A DNA stretch of 8,363 nt from Methanosarcinales archaeon (lineage in GTDB: Archaea > Nanobdellota > Nanobdellia > Woesearchaeales > CG1-02-33-12). Positions 1 through 6,782 of the stretch are shown one piece after another. Position numbers and translations under genes: made by a program. Each line of letters begins with the position of its first letter. Position 1 is the stretch's first letter. The DNA lies in NCBI GenBank assembly GCA_017610505.1, contig JAFCBX010000027.1, forward strand, positions 1-8,363, in the 5' to 3' direction. The notes under the pieces are model-generated. The model made no database searches. It was given only the letters and a program-made list of their open reading frames with translations, and was not told the DNA's origin.

Positions 1-1
1 T

Positions 2-988
2 GAAGAATGGTTTGAGAAATACAAGTTCAAGTGTGATAGTTTTCGTGATATAAAACGGCTTGTAAAGATAAAGAAAGAAAAAAAGCTGAAGATTAGTGTA
101 TGTATCCCTACATTGAATGAAGAAGCTACAATAGGAAAAATCATTAAAACCATAAAGGAATCATTAATAGATAAGAATAAGCTGGTTGATGAGATTATAG
201 TTGTTGATTCTGGAAGTACAGATAACACAGAAAAGGTAGTAATTGAAAGTGGTGCTAAGTTTTATTTAGCTGAAAAGTTCTTGAAATCAGCAGGCAAGGC
301 AAGAGGAAAGGGAGAAAATCTCTGGAAATCACTCTACATTACAGAAGGGGATATCATCTGCTGGATTGATGGTGATATCAAAAATATTCATCCACGATTT
401 GTTTATGGTTTAATAGGGCCGCTTCTTATTCATGATAACATAAAGTTTACTAAAGCATTCTATCAGAGGCCAATAAGGGTTGGGAAAGAGCTGAGGCCTC
501 TTGGTGGAGGAAGGGTTACGGAATTGACAATAAGGCCCCTTTTCAACATGTATTTCCCAAGGTTAAGTGGTTTTATACAGCCATTGTCAGGAGAATATGC
601 TGGAAAAAGAGAACTATTGGAAAGAATACCCTTTTTTACTGGGTATGGTGTGGAAACCGCAATGTTAATAGATATTATAAAGAAATTTGGGCTTAGGGTT
701 TGTGCACAGGTTGATCTAAAAAAAAGGATTCATAGGAATAGCTCTCTTGAAAGTTTAAGCAAGATGGCTTTTGGGATACTGCAGGTATTTGCAAAAAGAG
801 CCAACACTCTTGGAAAGCTGATACTAGTAAAAGATATCAGGAATAGGTTCAGGATTATAGAACATACTAAAGAAGGTGCATATAATCTGAAAAAAATAGT
901 AATAAAAGAGAAACAAAGACCTCCCATAATTACAATCACCCAATACAGAAAAAAGTTCAAGAAAGAGCCAAAATGGGTTTATGTATAA
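2..988 (+). CDS. gpgS: Glucosyl-3-phosphoglycerate synthase (partial, 5' end outside window)
   Basis: A retaining GT-A glycosyltransferase that transfers glucose from an NDP-glucose to 3-phosphoglycerate, the first step of glucosylglycerate synthesis; cytosolic. The frame is open from position 2, giving 328 visible residues, close to the usual length of about 320-400, so few residues are missing. Visible motifs are the nucleotide-binding start ISVCIPTLNE (res 31-40), VDSGSTD (68-74), the metal-binding DGD (123-125), the family signature GGGRVTELT (168-176), QPLSGEYAGKRELLE (193-207), FFTGYGVE (211-218), and IHRN (243-246), whose His is expected to bind the metal. The TTG at 113 is a poor start because it lies inside the conserved IPTLNEE strand; no ATG/GTG/TTG lies in frame between 2 and 113. 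The end overlaps the next gene by 8 bp (ATGTATAA), which suggests an operon and coupled translation. Family assignment is strong; substrate specificity is by homology only. Confidence 0.9.
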   Translation, partial: EEWFEKYKFKCDSFRDIKRLVKIKKEKKLKISVCIPTLNEEATIGKIIKTIKESLIDKNKLVDEIIVVDSGSTDNTEKVVIESGAKFYLAEKFLKSAGKARGKGENLWKSLYITEGDIICWIDGDIKNIHPRFVYGLIGPLLIHDNIKFTKAFYQRPIRVGKELRPLGGGRVTELTIRPLFNMYFPRLSGFIQPLSGEYAGKRELLERIPFFTGYGVETAMLIDIIKKFGLRVCAQVDLKKRIHRNSSLESLSKMAFGILQVFAKRANTLGKLILVKDIRNRFRIIEHTKEGAYNLKKIVIKEKQRPPIITITQYRKKFKKEPKWVYV

Positions 989-2705
989 AACTTCTGGTAA
1001 CAAACTAATGGATAAAAAACAGATTTTGCCAAAAATAAAAAATAAACTAGAAATAATATACCAATATAATAATACAGGCCAGATTTTTCTAGAGCTAAAT
1101 AATATTATAAATAAATATTACAACAAACCAATAATTAAGAGTAAGAGAAAAAAATATGGAAATAAATTATTTTTATCAGAAAAAGATTCTATTTTGATTG
1201 CATACGGGGATTCTATAAGAGTTAATAAAGAAAAGCCATTAAAAACTCTGTATAGATTTCTTAAGAAATATGTTAAAAATACAATTACAGGGGTTCATGT
1301 TTTACCCTTTTTCCCTAGCTCTGATGATGCTTTTTCAATAGTTGATTATAAAAATGTTAGTCCGGAATTAGGAAATTGGAGAGATATCCAGAAAATTGCA
1401 AAAGATTATCATTTGATGGCTGATTTAGTGTTAAACCATGTTTCTAAAGAGAGCAAATGGTTCAAGGGCTTTCTAAAAGGGGATAAGAAATACATGAATT
1501 ATTTTATTGCCTTTGACAAAAGAGTTGATACAAGTTTGGTTTTCAGGCCAAGGACAAATCCTCTATTAACAGGATTTAAGACAAGAAAAGGATTAAAATA
1601 TGTGTGGACAACTTTCAGTGATAATCAAATTGATTTAAACTTTAAAAATCCAGATGTTTTGCTTGAGATTATTGACATACTATTGCTTTATCTTTCAAAT
1701 GGAGTTGAGATTATCAGATTAGATGCAGTAGGTTTTCTGTGGAAAAAACTGGGAACATCATGCTTTAATTTGAAAAATAGCCACGAGATTGTTAAACTTC
1801 TTCGGCTTATATTAAGTTATGTAGCACCTTATGCTATCTTAATCACTGAAACAAATGCCCCCCATAAATATAACATATCCTATTTTGGCAATGGTGATGA
1901 GGCAAATATGATCTATCAGGTTAATCTTCCCTTGCTTGTATTAGACGCATTCATAAGAGAAGATACATCTCATTTGCAGGAATTCTATAAAAAAATAGAA
2001 CCATTAAAAGCTGAGAATCTGTTCTTTAATTTATTATCTTCACATGATGGTATTAATATGATTTGTGCAAAGGGATTGCTTACAAAAAAACAATTCAGTA
2101 ATCTTATCAATAAAGTAAAAAAACATAATGGGCTTATCTCATATAGGTCTATGCCAGATAGAACTAAAGCCCCTTATGAGCTAAACATAAATTATTTTGA
2201 TGCAATAAATAACCCTAATGAGAAGACCCTTGTAGCTAAAGAAGTAAAAAGATTTATCTCATCACAATCAATTATCATAGCAAGCAGGGGTGTGCCTGGT
2301 GTTTACATACATAGCTTGATTGGCTCAAGAAATTATCTGCCAGGGGTAAAGAAAACAGGAATAAAGAGAATTATTAACAGGGAGAAAATTAATTTTACAA
2401 GACTAGAGAAACAATTAAAAGACAAAAAATCAATAAGATACAAAGTTCTAAAGAATTATTTGAGGCTGCTTGATATAAGAACAAAGATTCCAGAGCTTAA
2501 TCAGCTCTATAAACAGAAAATTATCTATTCAGATAAGAGATTATTCATCATATCAAGGGTTAAAAAAAATAAGGAACTAATTATAGTAACAAATGTAAGC
2601 AACGATAAAATTTCAGTTTCTAAATATAAAGGCAGAACAGACTTATTATCCAAAAGAAAATTCAATGGAAAGGTTCAACCGAATGGAGTTTACTTCTTAA
2701 AATAA
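981..2705 (+). CDS. GH13 sucrose-phosphorylase-family enzyme, probable glucosylglycerate phosphorylase
   Basis: Probably a cytosolic phosphorylase that splits a glucoside, most likely glucosylglycerate, with phosphate to give glucose-1-phosphate. GH13 motifs occur in order on 574 residues: region I DLVLNH (148-153), QIDLN (216-220), region II IRLDAVGF (245-252, nucleophile Asp248), region III ITETNAPH (288-295, acid/base Glu290) and region IV SSHDG (353-357). Subfamily GH13_18 marks are RPRTNPLLTGF (189-199), KLGTSC (256-261), PYELNINYFDA and RGVPGVYIHSLIGSRN. The KLGTSC stretch and the region III context resemble glucosylglycerate phosphorylases (YcjM type) more than true sucrose phosphorylases. 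Length is normal for the family and all catalytic residues are present. ATG 981 overlaps the gpgS stop; ATG 1008 (residue 10) is an alternative start, with GGTAA 7 nt upstream as a weak ribosome site. Pairing with gpgS supports the glucosylglycerate substrate; this is inference, and sucrose or another glucoside is not excluded. Confidence 0.82.
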   Translation: MYKTSGNKLMDKKQILPKIKNKLEIIYQYNNTGQIFLELNNIINKYYNKPIIKSKRKKYGNKLFLSEKDSILIAYGDSIRVNKEKPLKTLYRFLKKYVKNTITGVHVLPFFPSSDDAFSIVDYKNVSPELGNWRDIQKIAKDYHLMADLVLNHVSKESKWFKGFLKGDKKYMNYFIAFDKRVDTSLVFRPRTNPLLTGFKTRKGLKYVWTTFSDNQIDLNFKNPDVLLEIIDILLLYLSNGVEIIRLDAVGFLWKKLGTSCFNLKNSHEIVKLLRLILSYVAPYAILITETNAPHKYNISYFGNGDEANMIYQVNLPLLVLDAFIREDTSHLQEFYKKIEPLKAENLFFNLLSSHDGINMICAKGLLTKKQFSNLINKVKKHNGLISYRSMPDRTKAPYELNINYFDAINNPNEKTLVAKEVKRFISSQSIIIASRGVPGVYIHSLIGSRNYLPGVKKTGIKRIINREKINFTRLEKQLKDKKSIRYKVLKNYLRLLDIRTKIPELNQLYKQKIIYSDKRLFIISRVKKNKELIIVTNVSNDKISVSKYKGRTDLLSKRKFNGKVQPNGVYFLK

Positions 2706-2717
2706 AATAACAAAAAC

Positions 2718-2725
2718 TTTATAAA
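2718..2725 (+). promoter_or_regulatory. TATA box, distal promoter upstream of ileS
   Basis: TTTATAAA preceded by an A-rich BRE-like CAAAAAC. Its centre lies about 27 bp upstream of ATG 2749, the normal archaeal TATA-to-start distance, so a transcript could begin at the mini-ORF start codon and run through the hairpin into ileS. Confidence 0.45.
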
Positions 2726-2748
2726 TAATTATAAATTCTTGCTTTTAT

Positions 2749-2817
2749 ATGAAACAAAGCCAATGCCAAATTTTTATTGACATTACTTTAGTTAGTTTTA
2801 TTTCTATTATTATGTAA
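2749..2817 (+). CDS. Possible 22-residue Ile-rich leader peptide ahead of ileS
   Basis: A short open frame starting MKQSQCQIFI and ending SIIM-stop. Six of 22 codons are Ile (residues 8, 10, 12, 18, 20, 21), all ATT. Its ATG sits about 27 bp after a TATA box, so it could be translated from a leaderless transcript like several other genes here. Codons 17-21 form the left arm of the long inverted repeat at 2797-2865. The gene downstream charges tRNA with isoleucine, which makes a leader peptide a reasonable idea. Against it: AT-rich spacer DNA yields Ile codons by chance, the frame is very short, and no homolog can be checked here. Confidence 0.22.
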   Translation: MKQSQCQIFIDITLVSFISIIM

Positions 2818-2865
2818 ATATGCCGGCCTTTTGTAAGCTGGCAAAAGGTTACTAATAGAAATAAA
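2797..2865 (+). promoter_or_regulatory. Long imperfect hairpin with two alternative inner stems in the ileS leader
   Basis: TTTATTTCTATTA (2797-2809) and TAATAGAAATAAA (2853-2865) are perfect 13-bp complements. After a 4-nt bulge (2810-2813) the stem continues with GTAA (2814-2817) against TTAC (2849-2852). Inside, GCCGGC (2822-2827) can pair with GCTGGC (2837-2842, one G-U), or CCTTTTG (2827-2833) with CAAAAGG (2842-2848). The two share bases and cannot form together. The core is clearly more GC-rich than the AT-rich spacer around it, as structured RNAs often are in AT-rich archaea. It could be an RNA switch or attenuator, a small RNA, an mRNA 3' end for the upstream operon, or a DNA operator. 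No known RNA family was recognised. Confidence 0.5.
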
Positions 2866-2882
2866 TATAAACAAATATAAAT
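2863..2882 (+). promoter_or_regulatory. Tandem TATA elements, proximal ileS promoter
   Basis: AAATATAAAC is followed directly by AAATATAAAT, a tandem 10-bp near repeat. The second copy (core about 2875-2882) is centred about 27 bp upstream of ATG 2906 and would give a leaderless ileS mRNA. The first copy overlaps the right arm of the long inverted repeat. Confidence 0.5.
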
Positions 2883-2905
2883 AAGTGGAGATTAAATCAA
2901 GGAAA

Positions 2906-5900
2906 ATGGACAAAAAATACGATTTTCAGAAAATAGAAAAGGAGATACTTGCATTTTGGAAGAAGAATAAGAAGCTTATCTATGATTCTCTTCAGGAAAA
3001 TCCAAAAGATAAAAAGCCATTATTCTCATGGCTCGAAGGGCCTCCAACAGCAAATGCTCCTCCAGGATTGCATCATGTTGAGGCAAGGGTTTCAAAAGAT
3101 TTAGTTTGCAGGTATAATTTTATGAAGGGTTTTACTGTTCCAAGAAAAGGGGGATGGGACTGCCATGGATTGCCTGTTGAAATCCAAGTGCAGAAAAAAT
3201 TAAACCTAAAAACAAAAAAAGACATTTACAAATTTGGAGTTGAAAAATTTGTTAATATATGCAAAAAAGATGTTTTCTCATTTGTAAAAGAATGGTCTGA
3301 TATGACTGAAAGAATGGGATTCTGGGTTGATTTAGATAATCCCTATATCACCATGGAAAAAAACTACATGGAAAGTGAGTGGTGGGCATTAAAGCAGTTG
3401 TTTGACAAGGGGCTTATTTATAAAAGTTATAAGGTTGTTCCTTACAGTGTTGGCTGTGAAAGCCCATTATCAAGCCATGAGGTAGCACTTGGGTATAAAG
3501 ATATTGTAGAGGATACAGTAACTCTTAGATTTGAGGCAAAAGGAGATATTTATAAAAAATTTCCTGAGCTTGACAAAAACAAGAAACTATATTATCTGGT
3601 TTGGACAACAACACCATGGACACTTCCAAGCAACCTATCAATAGCTGTTAAAGACGATATAGATTATGCAATTGTTGAAACCGAGTTTTCAGAAAAGAAA
3701 AAGAAAAAAGTCTATTATGTTATTGCAAAAGACTTACTGGAAAGGTATTTTCCTGATAAAAACAACAGGAAAGTAATAAAAGCAATAAAAGGAAAAGAGC
3801 TTGAAAATCTGGAATATGTTCCTTTGTTTGATTATTTTAAAGATAAAGCTAATAATTCATTTAAGTTTATTCTTGCTGACTTTGTAACAACAGAAGAAGG
3901 AACAGGCTTAGTGCATCAGGCACCAGCTTTTGGAGAGGATGACTTTAATATCTGCAAGGAAAAACACATTGATTTTGTTAATCCAGTCGATTTAGAGGGT
4001 AAGTTTACAAATGAAGTCCCTGATTACAAGGGAAAATTTGTAAAGGACTCCGATGAAGATATAATAAAAAGATTAGACAAAGAAGGAAAACTATTTGTAA
4101 CATATAAAGTTAAGCATACATACCCATTTTGCTGGAGAACAGGCTGCCCATTAATTTATTATGCAATGGATGCATGGTTTATTTCAGTTTCAAAGTTCAG
4201 GGATAAGCTAGTTAAAAATAACAATAAGATTAACTGGTATCCTGAAAGCTTTAAAGAGGGCAGGTTTGGAAACTGGATTTCAGAGGCAAAGGACTGGGCT
4301 TTGTCAAGAAACAAGTTCTGGGGAACGCCATTAAATATATGGGTTTGCGAAAACGAAAAATGTAATCATATGGAAGCAATAGGGAGCATAAAAGAGCTTA
4401 AGGAAAAGACCGGTGTTGAAGTAGATGATTTGCATATTGGCTCTGTTGATCCTTTAACATACAAATGCCCGAAATGCGGCAAAACAATGAAAAGAACCCC
4501 AGAAGTAATTGACTGCTGGTTTGATTCAGGAGCAGCAACATTTGCACAATTTCATTATCCATTTGAGAACAAGGAACTATTTAAAAAAAGATTTCCATAT
4601 AATTTTATCTCAGAATCAATTGACCAAACAAGGGGCTGGTTTTATACTTTGCATGTTTTATCAACCCTTTTGTTTGATGATTTAACTTATAAGAATGTTG
4701 CAGTTACTGGATTGTTATGTGATGAATACGGCGAAAAAATGTCAAAATCAAAGGGAAATATATTATACCCAAATGATGTTTTTGACAAAAGAGGTGTAGA
4801 TTCTGTAAGGCTTCTTATGTGCTCTTATCCATTGGGCAATAATGTTAAGGTTGGCCTTTCAGTCTTTGATGAAGTGATAACTCCTTTTTTTAATATACTC
4901 TGGAATTCATATTATTATATTGCAGATTACATCAATAACTTCAGGCTTAATAATATAAAAAATATAGATGTTAAAAGAGTAGAGGATAGATGGATAATAT
5001 CAAAAGTAAACTCAACGTTGAAAGATGTTGAGAAAAGCATGAAAAAATATGATTATGCACATGCAACAGAATCCATAAGAAACTTTGTAGTGAATGATTT
5101 TTCAAGGACTTACATTAAAGTTGTAAGAGGCAGGACGCAGGAAGAGGATAAAGAGTTAGGCTTTAGCTTCAAATATGTATTTGACAGACTTATGAAGATA
5201 ATGGCTCCATTCACTCCATTCATATCAGAGCATATTTATCAGAAATTCTTAAAAGAAAAATCCTGGAGTGTGCATTTTGAAGAATGGCCAATCAATGAAA
5301 AAATAGACAAGAAGCTTGAGCAGGAATTTTTATTTGCTTCTGACATAACACAGGCAATTCTTGCAGCAAGGGAAAAAGCACAGGTTGGAATAAGGTGGCC
5401 ATTAGGAAAAGTTATTCTACACTCAAAAGATGAGAAAAAATTAACTAAAGATGTTGAATCATTAGTTTTGTCTCAAACGAATATCAAAGAATTGGAATAT
5501 ACAAAAAAGTTTGACCTTGGCTATGACTTCAAGATTAACTACAAGAACCTTGGGAAAGAATATGGCCAGAAAACAGCAGATATTATTGAATTAATCAACA
5601 AGAACAAAGATAAGGTGATAAAGGCATTGGCTGATGGAAAAGAAAAAATATCTTTTGATAAGAATGAGATTGATTTAAAAGGGCACATTAATATCATAAA
5701 GATTGTTCCAAAACCATTTGTTCTTGGCAGTGGAAAAGATTTTGATGTTTACCTTGACACAACAACAAGTTCTGAACTTGAGAATGAGGGATACTTCAGA
5801 GAGCTAACAAGAAGAATACAAAGCCTGAGAAAAAAGGCAGAGCTAAACAAGCTGGATAAAATAGAGCTTAGTTTAGAGCTTGATACTGACTTTGAGTCTT

Positions 5901-6040
5901 ATGTTAAAGCCAACCTTAAAGAATTAGAGGAAAAAGTGGGCTCAAAGAAAACTCTGTTTGGAAAAGTTGATTTAAAGTTATCAACAAAAGAGAAAGTAAA
6001 GCAAAAAGAATTTGGAATTGGAATTAAGAAAATTAATTAA
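2906..6040 (+). CDS. ileS: Isoleucyl-tRNA synthetase with rearranged HIGH motif (GLHH)
   Basis: A cytosolic class Ia aminoacyl-tRNA synthetase that activates Ile and charges tRNA-Ile. It has 1044 residues from ATG 2906, normal for type 2 (archaeal/eukaryotic-like) IleRS. In order: GPPTANAPPGLHH (res 45-57), where the usual HXGH is replaced by G-L-H-H; WDCHGLPVE (84-92); the editing domain with TTTPWTLPSN and GTGLVHQAPAFGEDD; a probable zinc ribbon of C-x4-C (481-486) and CPKC (521-524); KMSKS (611-615); and a helical anticodon-binding domain with a C-terminal extension. A GTG at 2885 adds seven residues in frame, but ATG 2906 suits both the usual N-terminus (DKKYDFQKIEKEI) and a TATA box 27 bp upstream. 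GGAG at 2887-2890 is 15 nt from that ATG, too far for a good ribosome site. Its stop overlaps the convergent rps8e stop. Confidence 0.96.
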   Translation: MDKKYDFQKIEKEILAFWKKNKKLIYDSLQENPKDKKPLFSWLEGPPTANAPPGLHHVEARVSKDLVCRYNFMKGFTVPRKGGWDCHGLPVEIQVQKKLNLKTKKDIYKFGVEKFVNICKKDVFSFVKEWSDMTERMGFWVDLDNPYITMEKNYMESEWWALKQLFDKGLIYKSYKVVPYSVGCESPLSSHEVALGYKDIVEDTVTLRFEAKGDIYKKFPELDKNKKLYYLVWTTTPWTLPSNLSIAVKDDIDYAIVETEFSEKKKKKVYYVIAKDLLERYFPDKNNRKVIKAIKGKELENLEYVPLFDYFKDKANNSFKFILADFVTTEEGTGLVHQAPAFGEDDFNICKEKHIDFVNPVDLEGKFTNEVPDYKGKFVKDSDEDIIKRLDKEGKLFVTYKVKHTYPFCWRTGCPLIYYAMDAWFISVSKFRDKLVKNNNKINWYPESFKEGRFGNWISEAKDWALSRNKFWGTPLNIWVCENEKCNHMEAIGSIKELKEKTGVEVDDLHIGSVDPLTYKCPKCGKTMKRTPEVIDCWFDSGAATFAQFHYPFENKELFKKRFPYNFISESIDQTRGWFYTLHVLSTLLFDDLTYKNVAVTGLLCDEYGEKMSKSKGNILYPNDVFDKRGVDSVRLLMCSYPLGNNVKVGLSVFDEVITPFFNILWNSYYYIADYINNFRLNNIKNIDVKRVEDRWIISKVNSTLKDVEKSMKKYDYAHATESIRNFVVNDFSRTYIKVVRGRTQEEDKELGFSFKYVFDRLMKIMAPFTPFISEHIYQKFLKEKSWSVHFEEWPINEKIDKKLEQEFLFASDITQAILAAREKAQVGIRWPLGKVILHSKDEKKLTKDVESLVLSQTNIKELEYTKKFDLGYDFKINYKNLGKEYGQKTADIIELINKNKDKVIKALADGKEKISFDKNEIDLKGHINIIKIVPKPFVLGSGKDFDVYLDTTTSSELENEGYFRELTRRIQSLRKKAELNKLDKIELSLELDTDFESYVKANLKELEEKVGSKKTLFGKVDLKLSTKEKVKQKEFGIGIKKIN

Positions 6041-6414
6041 ACCAAGACAGCGTTTATTGTTCCTTCCTGGCCAGGCCTGTTTGTTATCTTTGCCTTTCCT
6101 TTCTCTGTCTGAATAATACAGCCACGAGTCATTATGCTTCTTCTTACAAAGTGCCTGTTAGCAGGAGTTTCTAAAACAGAGATTATCTTTACTTTAGAAT
6201 ATTTTTTGGTTTTTTTATCCAGCAGGTTAACGGTATTTTCATTGAGCACTATCTGCTTATGATTTCCACCTACTGTTCTAATCACTTTTAGTTTTCTTTC
6301 ATCAACCTTTGTTAAAGAGGGAACTCTGCCCTGCTCAGATAATCTTTTGCTTCTATTCTTCTTGTATCTTGAGCTTGTTGAAGTTCTCTTTGATCTTCTT
6401 TGACTTATTGTCAT
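6037..6414 (-). CDS. rps8e: 30S ribosomal protein S8e
   Basis: A small-subunit ribosomal protein found in archaea and eukaryotes but not bacteria. Its 125 residues match the usual archaeal size. Recognisable parts are the basic N-terminus (RRSKRTSTSSRYKKNRSKR), IRTVGGNHKQ (about 45-54), the conserved VLETPANRHFVRRSIMTRGC (80-99), and the C-terminal RPGQEGTINAVLV. The start codon at 6414 is about 26 bp from a minus-strand TATA box with no ribosome site between, so the mRNA is probably leaderless. It converges on ileS; the two 3' ends share the palindrome TTAA (6037-6040), which holds both stop codons, so transcription must end inside the neighbour. A T-rich stretch past the stop (minus strand, about 6007-5990) is the only weak terminator candidate. 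Confidence 0.96.
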   Translation of the reverse strand: MTISQRRSKRTSTSSRYKKNRSKRLSEQGRVPSLTKVDERKLKVIRTVGGNHKQIVLNENTVNLLDKKTKKYSKVKIISVLETPANRHFVRRSIMTRGCIIQTEKGKAKITNRPGQEGTINAVLV

Positions 6415-6434
6415 GTGGTTTGGAGTTTTTGAAT

Positions 6435-6443
6435 TATTTATAA
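6435..6443 (-). promoter_or_regulatory. TATA box of rps8e
   Basis: On the minus strand TTATAAATA follows CAAAAAGCTT (6451-6442), a BRE-like element. The centre, about 6439, places the start of transcription near 6413, at the start codon, implying a leaderless mRNA. The same CAAAAAGCTT precedes the tRNA-Leu TATA box. Confidence 0.6.
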
Positions 6444-6464
6444 GCTTTTTGATTATCCTAATGG

Positions 6465-6486
6465 TTTATATAGTAAAGTTTATATA
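6465..6486 (+). promoter_or_regulatory. Two TATA boxes upstream of the Sm-like/L37e operon
   Basis: TTTATATA occurs twice, at 6465-6472 and 6479-6486, 14 bp apart. The second predicts transcription starting near 6509 and a leader of about 27 nt, which would hold the GGAG ribosome site at 6521-6524. The first predicts a start near 6495. This 121-bp divergent spacer also holds the rps8e promoter. Confidence 0.55.
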
Positions 6487-6520
6487 TACCTCCTATATTC
6501 TTTTCAATGTTTTAATTTTT

Positions 6521-6524
6521 GGAG
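6521..6524 (+). promoter_or_regulatory. Shine-Dalgarno site of the Sm-like gene
   Basis: GGAG in GGAGTGTGAT, 11 nt before ATG 6536; together with the same site before rpl37e it shows that Shine-Dalgarno initiation is used in this genome alongside leaderless starts. Confidence 0.55.
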
Positions 6525-6535
6525 TGTGATTATAA

Positions 6536-6760
6536 ATGGAAGATTCAAGGCCATTAGATGCCTTAAACAAGGCAAGGAACAAAAGAGTAATTGTAGAATT
6601 AAAAAACGGAAAACAGTATATTGGCAAGCTTAATGCATTTGACATCCACATAAATATTGTTCTGGAAGAAGCTGAAGAGAAAGTTAATGGAGAATTAACA
6701 AGAAAGCTTGGTGTTATTTTCTTAAGGGGAGACACAATCATTATGGTTTCACCAGCATAA
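6536..6760 (+). CDS. Archaeal Sm-like (LSm/SmAP) RNA-binding protein
   Basis: A 74-residue Sm-fold protein expected to form a ring, usually a heptamer, that binds U-rich RNA and acts in RNA processing or turnover in the cytoplasm. The Sm1 motif covers about residues 5-48: RPLDALNKARNKRVIVELKNG then FDIHINIVLEEAEE, with the RNA-contacting D-x-H-x-N. Sm2 is VIFLRGDTIIMVSP (60-73), with the R-G-D loop. Length is typical of archaeal SmAP1, with nothing added. It is followed after 22 bp by rpl37e, a gene order well conserved across archaea, so the two are almost certainly one operon. The start is supported by the GGAG site and by the Sm1 boundary. Confidence 0.95.
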   Translation: MEDSRPLDALNKARNKRVIVELKNGKQYIGKLNAFDIHINIVLEEAEEKVNGELTRKLGVIFLRGDTIIMVSPA

Positions 6761-6771
6761 ATTATTTTCTT

Positions 6772-6775
6772 GGAG
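6772..6775 (+). promoter_or_regulatory. Shine-Dalgarno site of rpl37e
   Basis: GGAG 7 nt before ATG 6783, ideal spacing, within the 22-bp gap after the Sm-like gene; it fixes the rpl37e start. Confidence 0.65.
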
Positions 6776-6782
6776 CGTTAAA

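Noticed and set aside
113..115. TTG 113 as the start of gpgS
   Set aside because: It falls inside the conserved strand and loop IPTLNEE that binds the nucleotide. The frame is open upstream to the window edge.
730..960. 76-codon minus-strand hydrophobic frame within gpgS
   Set aside because: Hydrophobicity arises from the complement of lysine-rich codons; gpgS is conserved on the other strand.
2797..2875. H/ACA guide RNA in the ileS leader
   Set aside because: A hairpin and a later ACA exist, but the distance from the inner loop to the ACA is too long and no kink-turn is evident.
2885..2905. GTG at 2885 as the ileS start, adding seven residues
   Set aside because: It has no ribosome site, and the added residues precede the usual IleRS N-terminus. 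ATG 2906 fits a TATA box 27 bp upstream.
2718..2905. Bacterial-type T-box riboswitch before ileS
   Set aside because: No T-box sequence, no specifier loop layout and no terminator/antiterminator with a U-run; T-boxes are not known from archaea.
6493..6741. 82-codon minus-strand frame opposite the Sm-like gene
   Set aside because: It is the mirror of a strongly conserved Sm domain and shows no protein family features.
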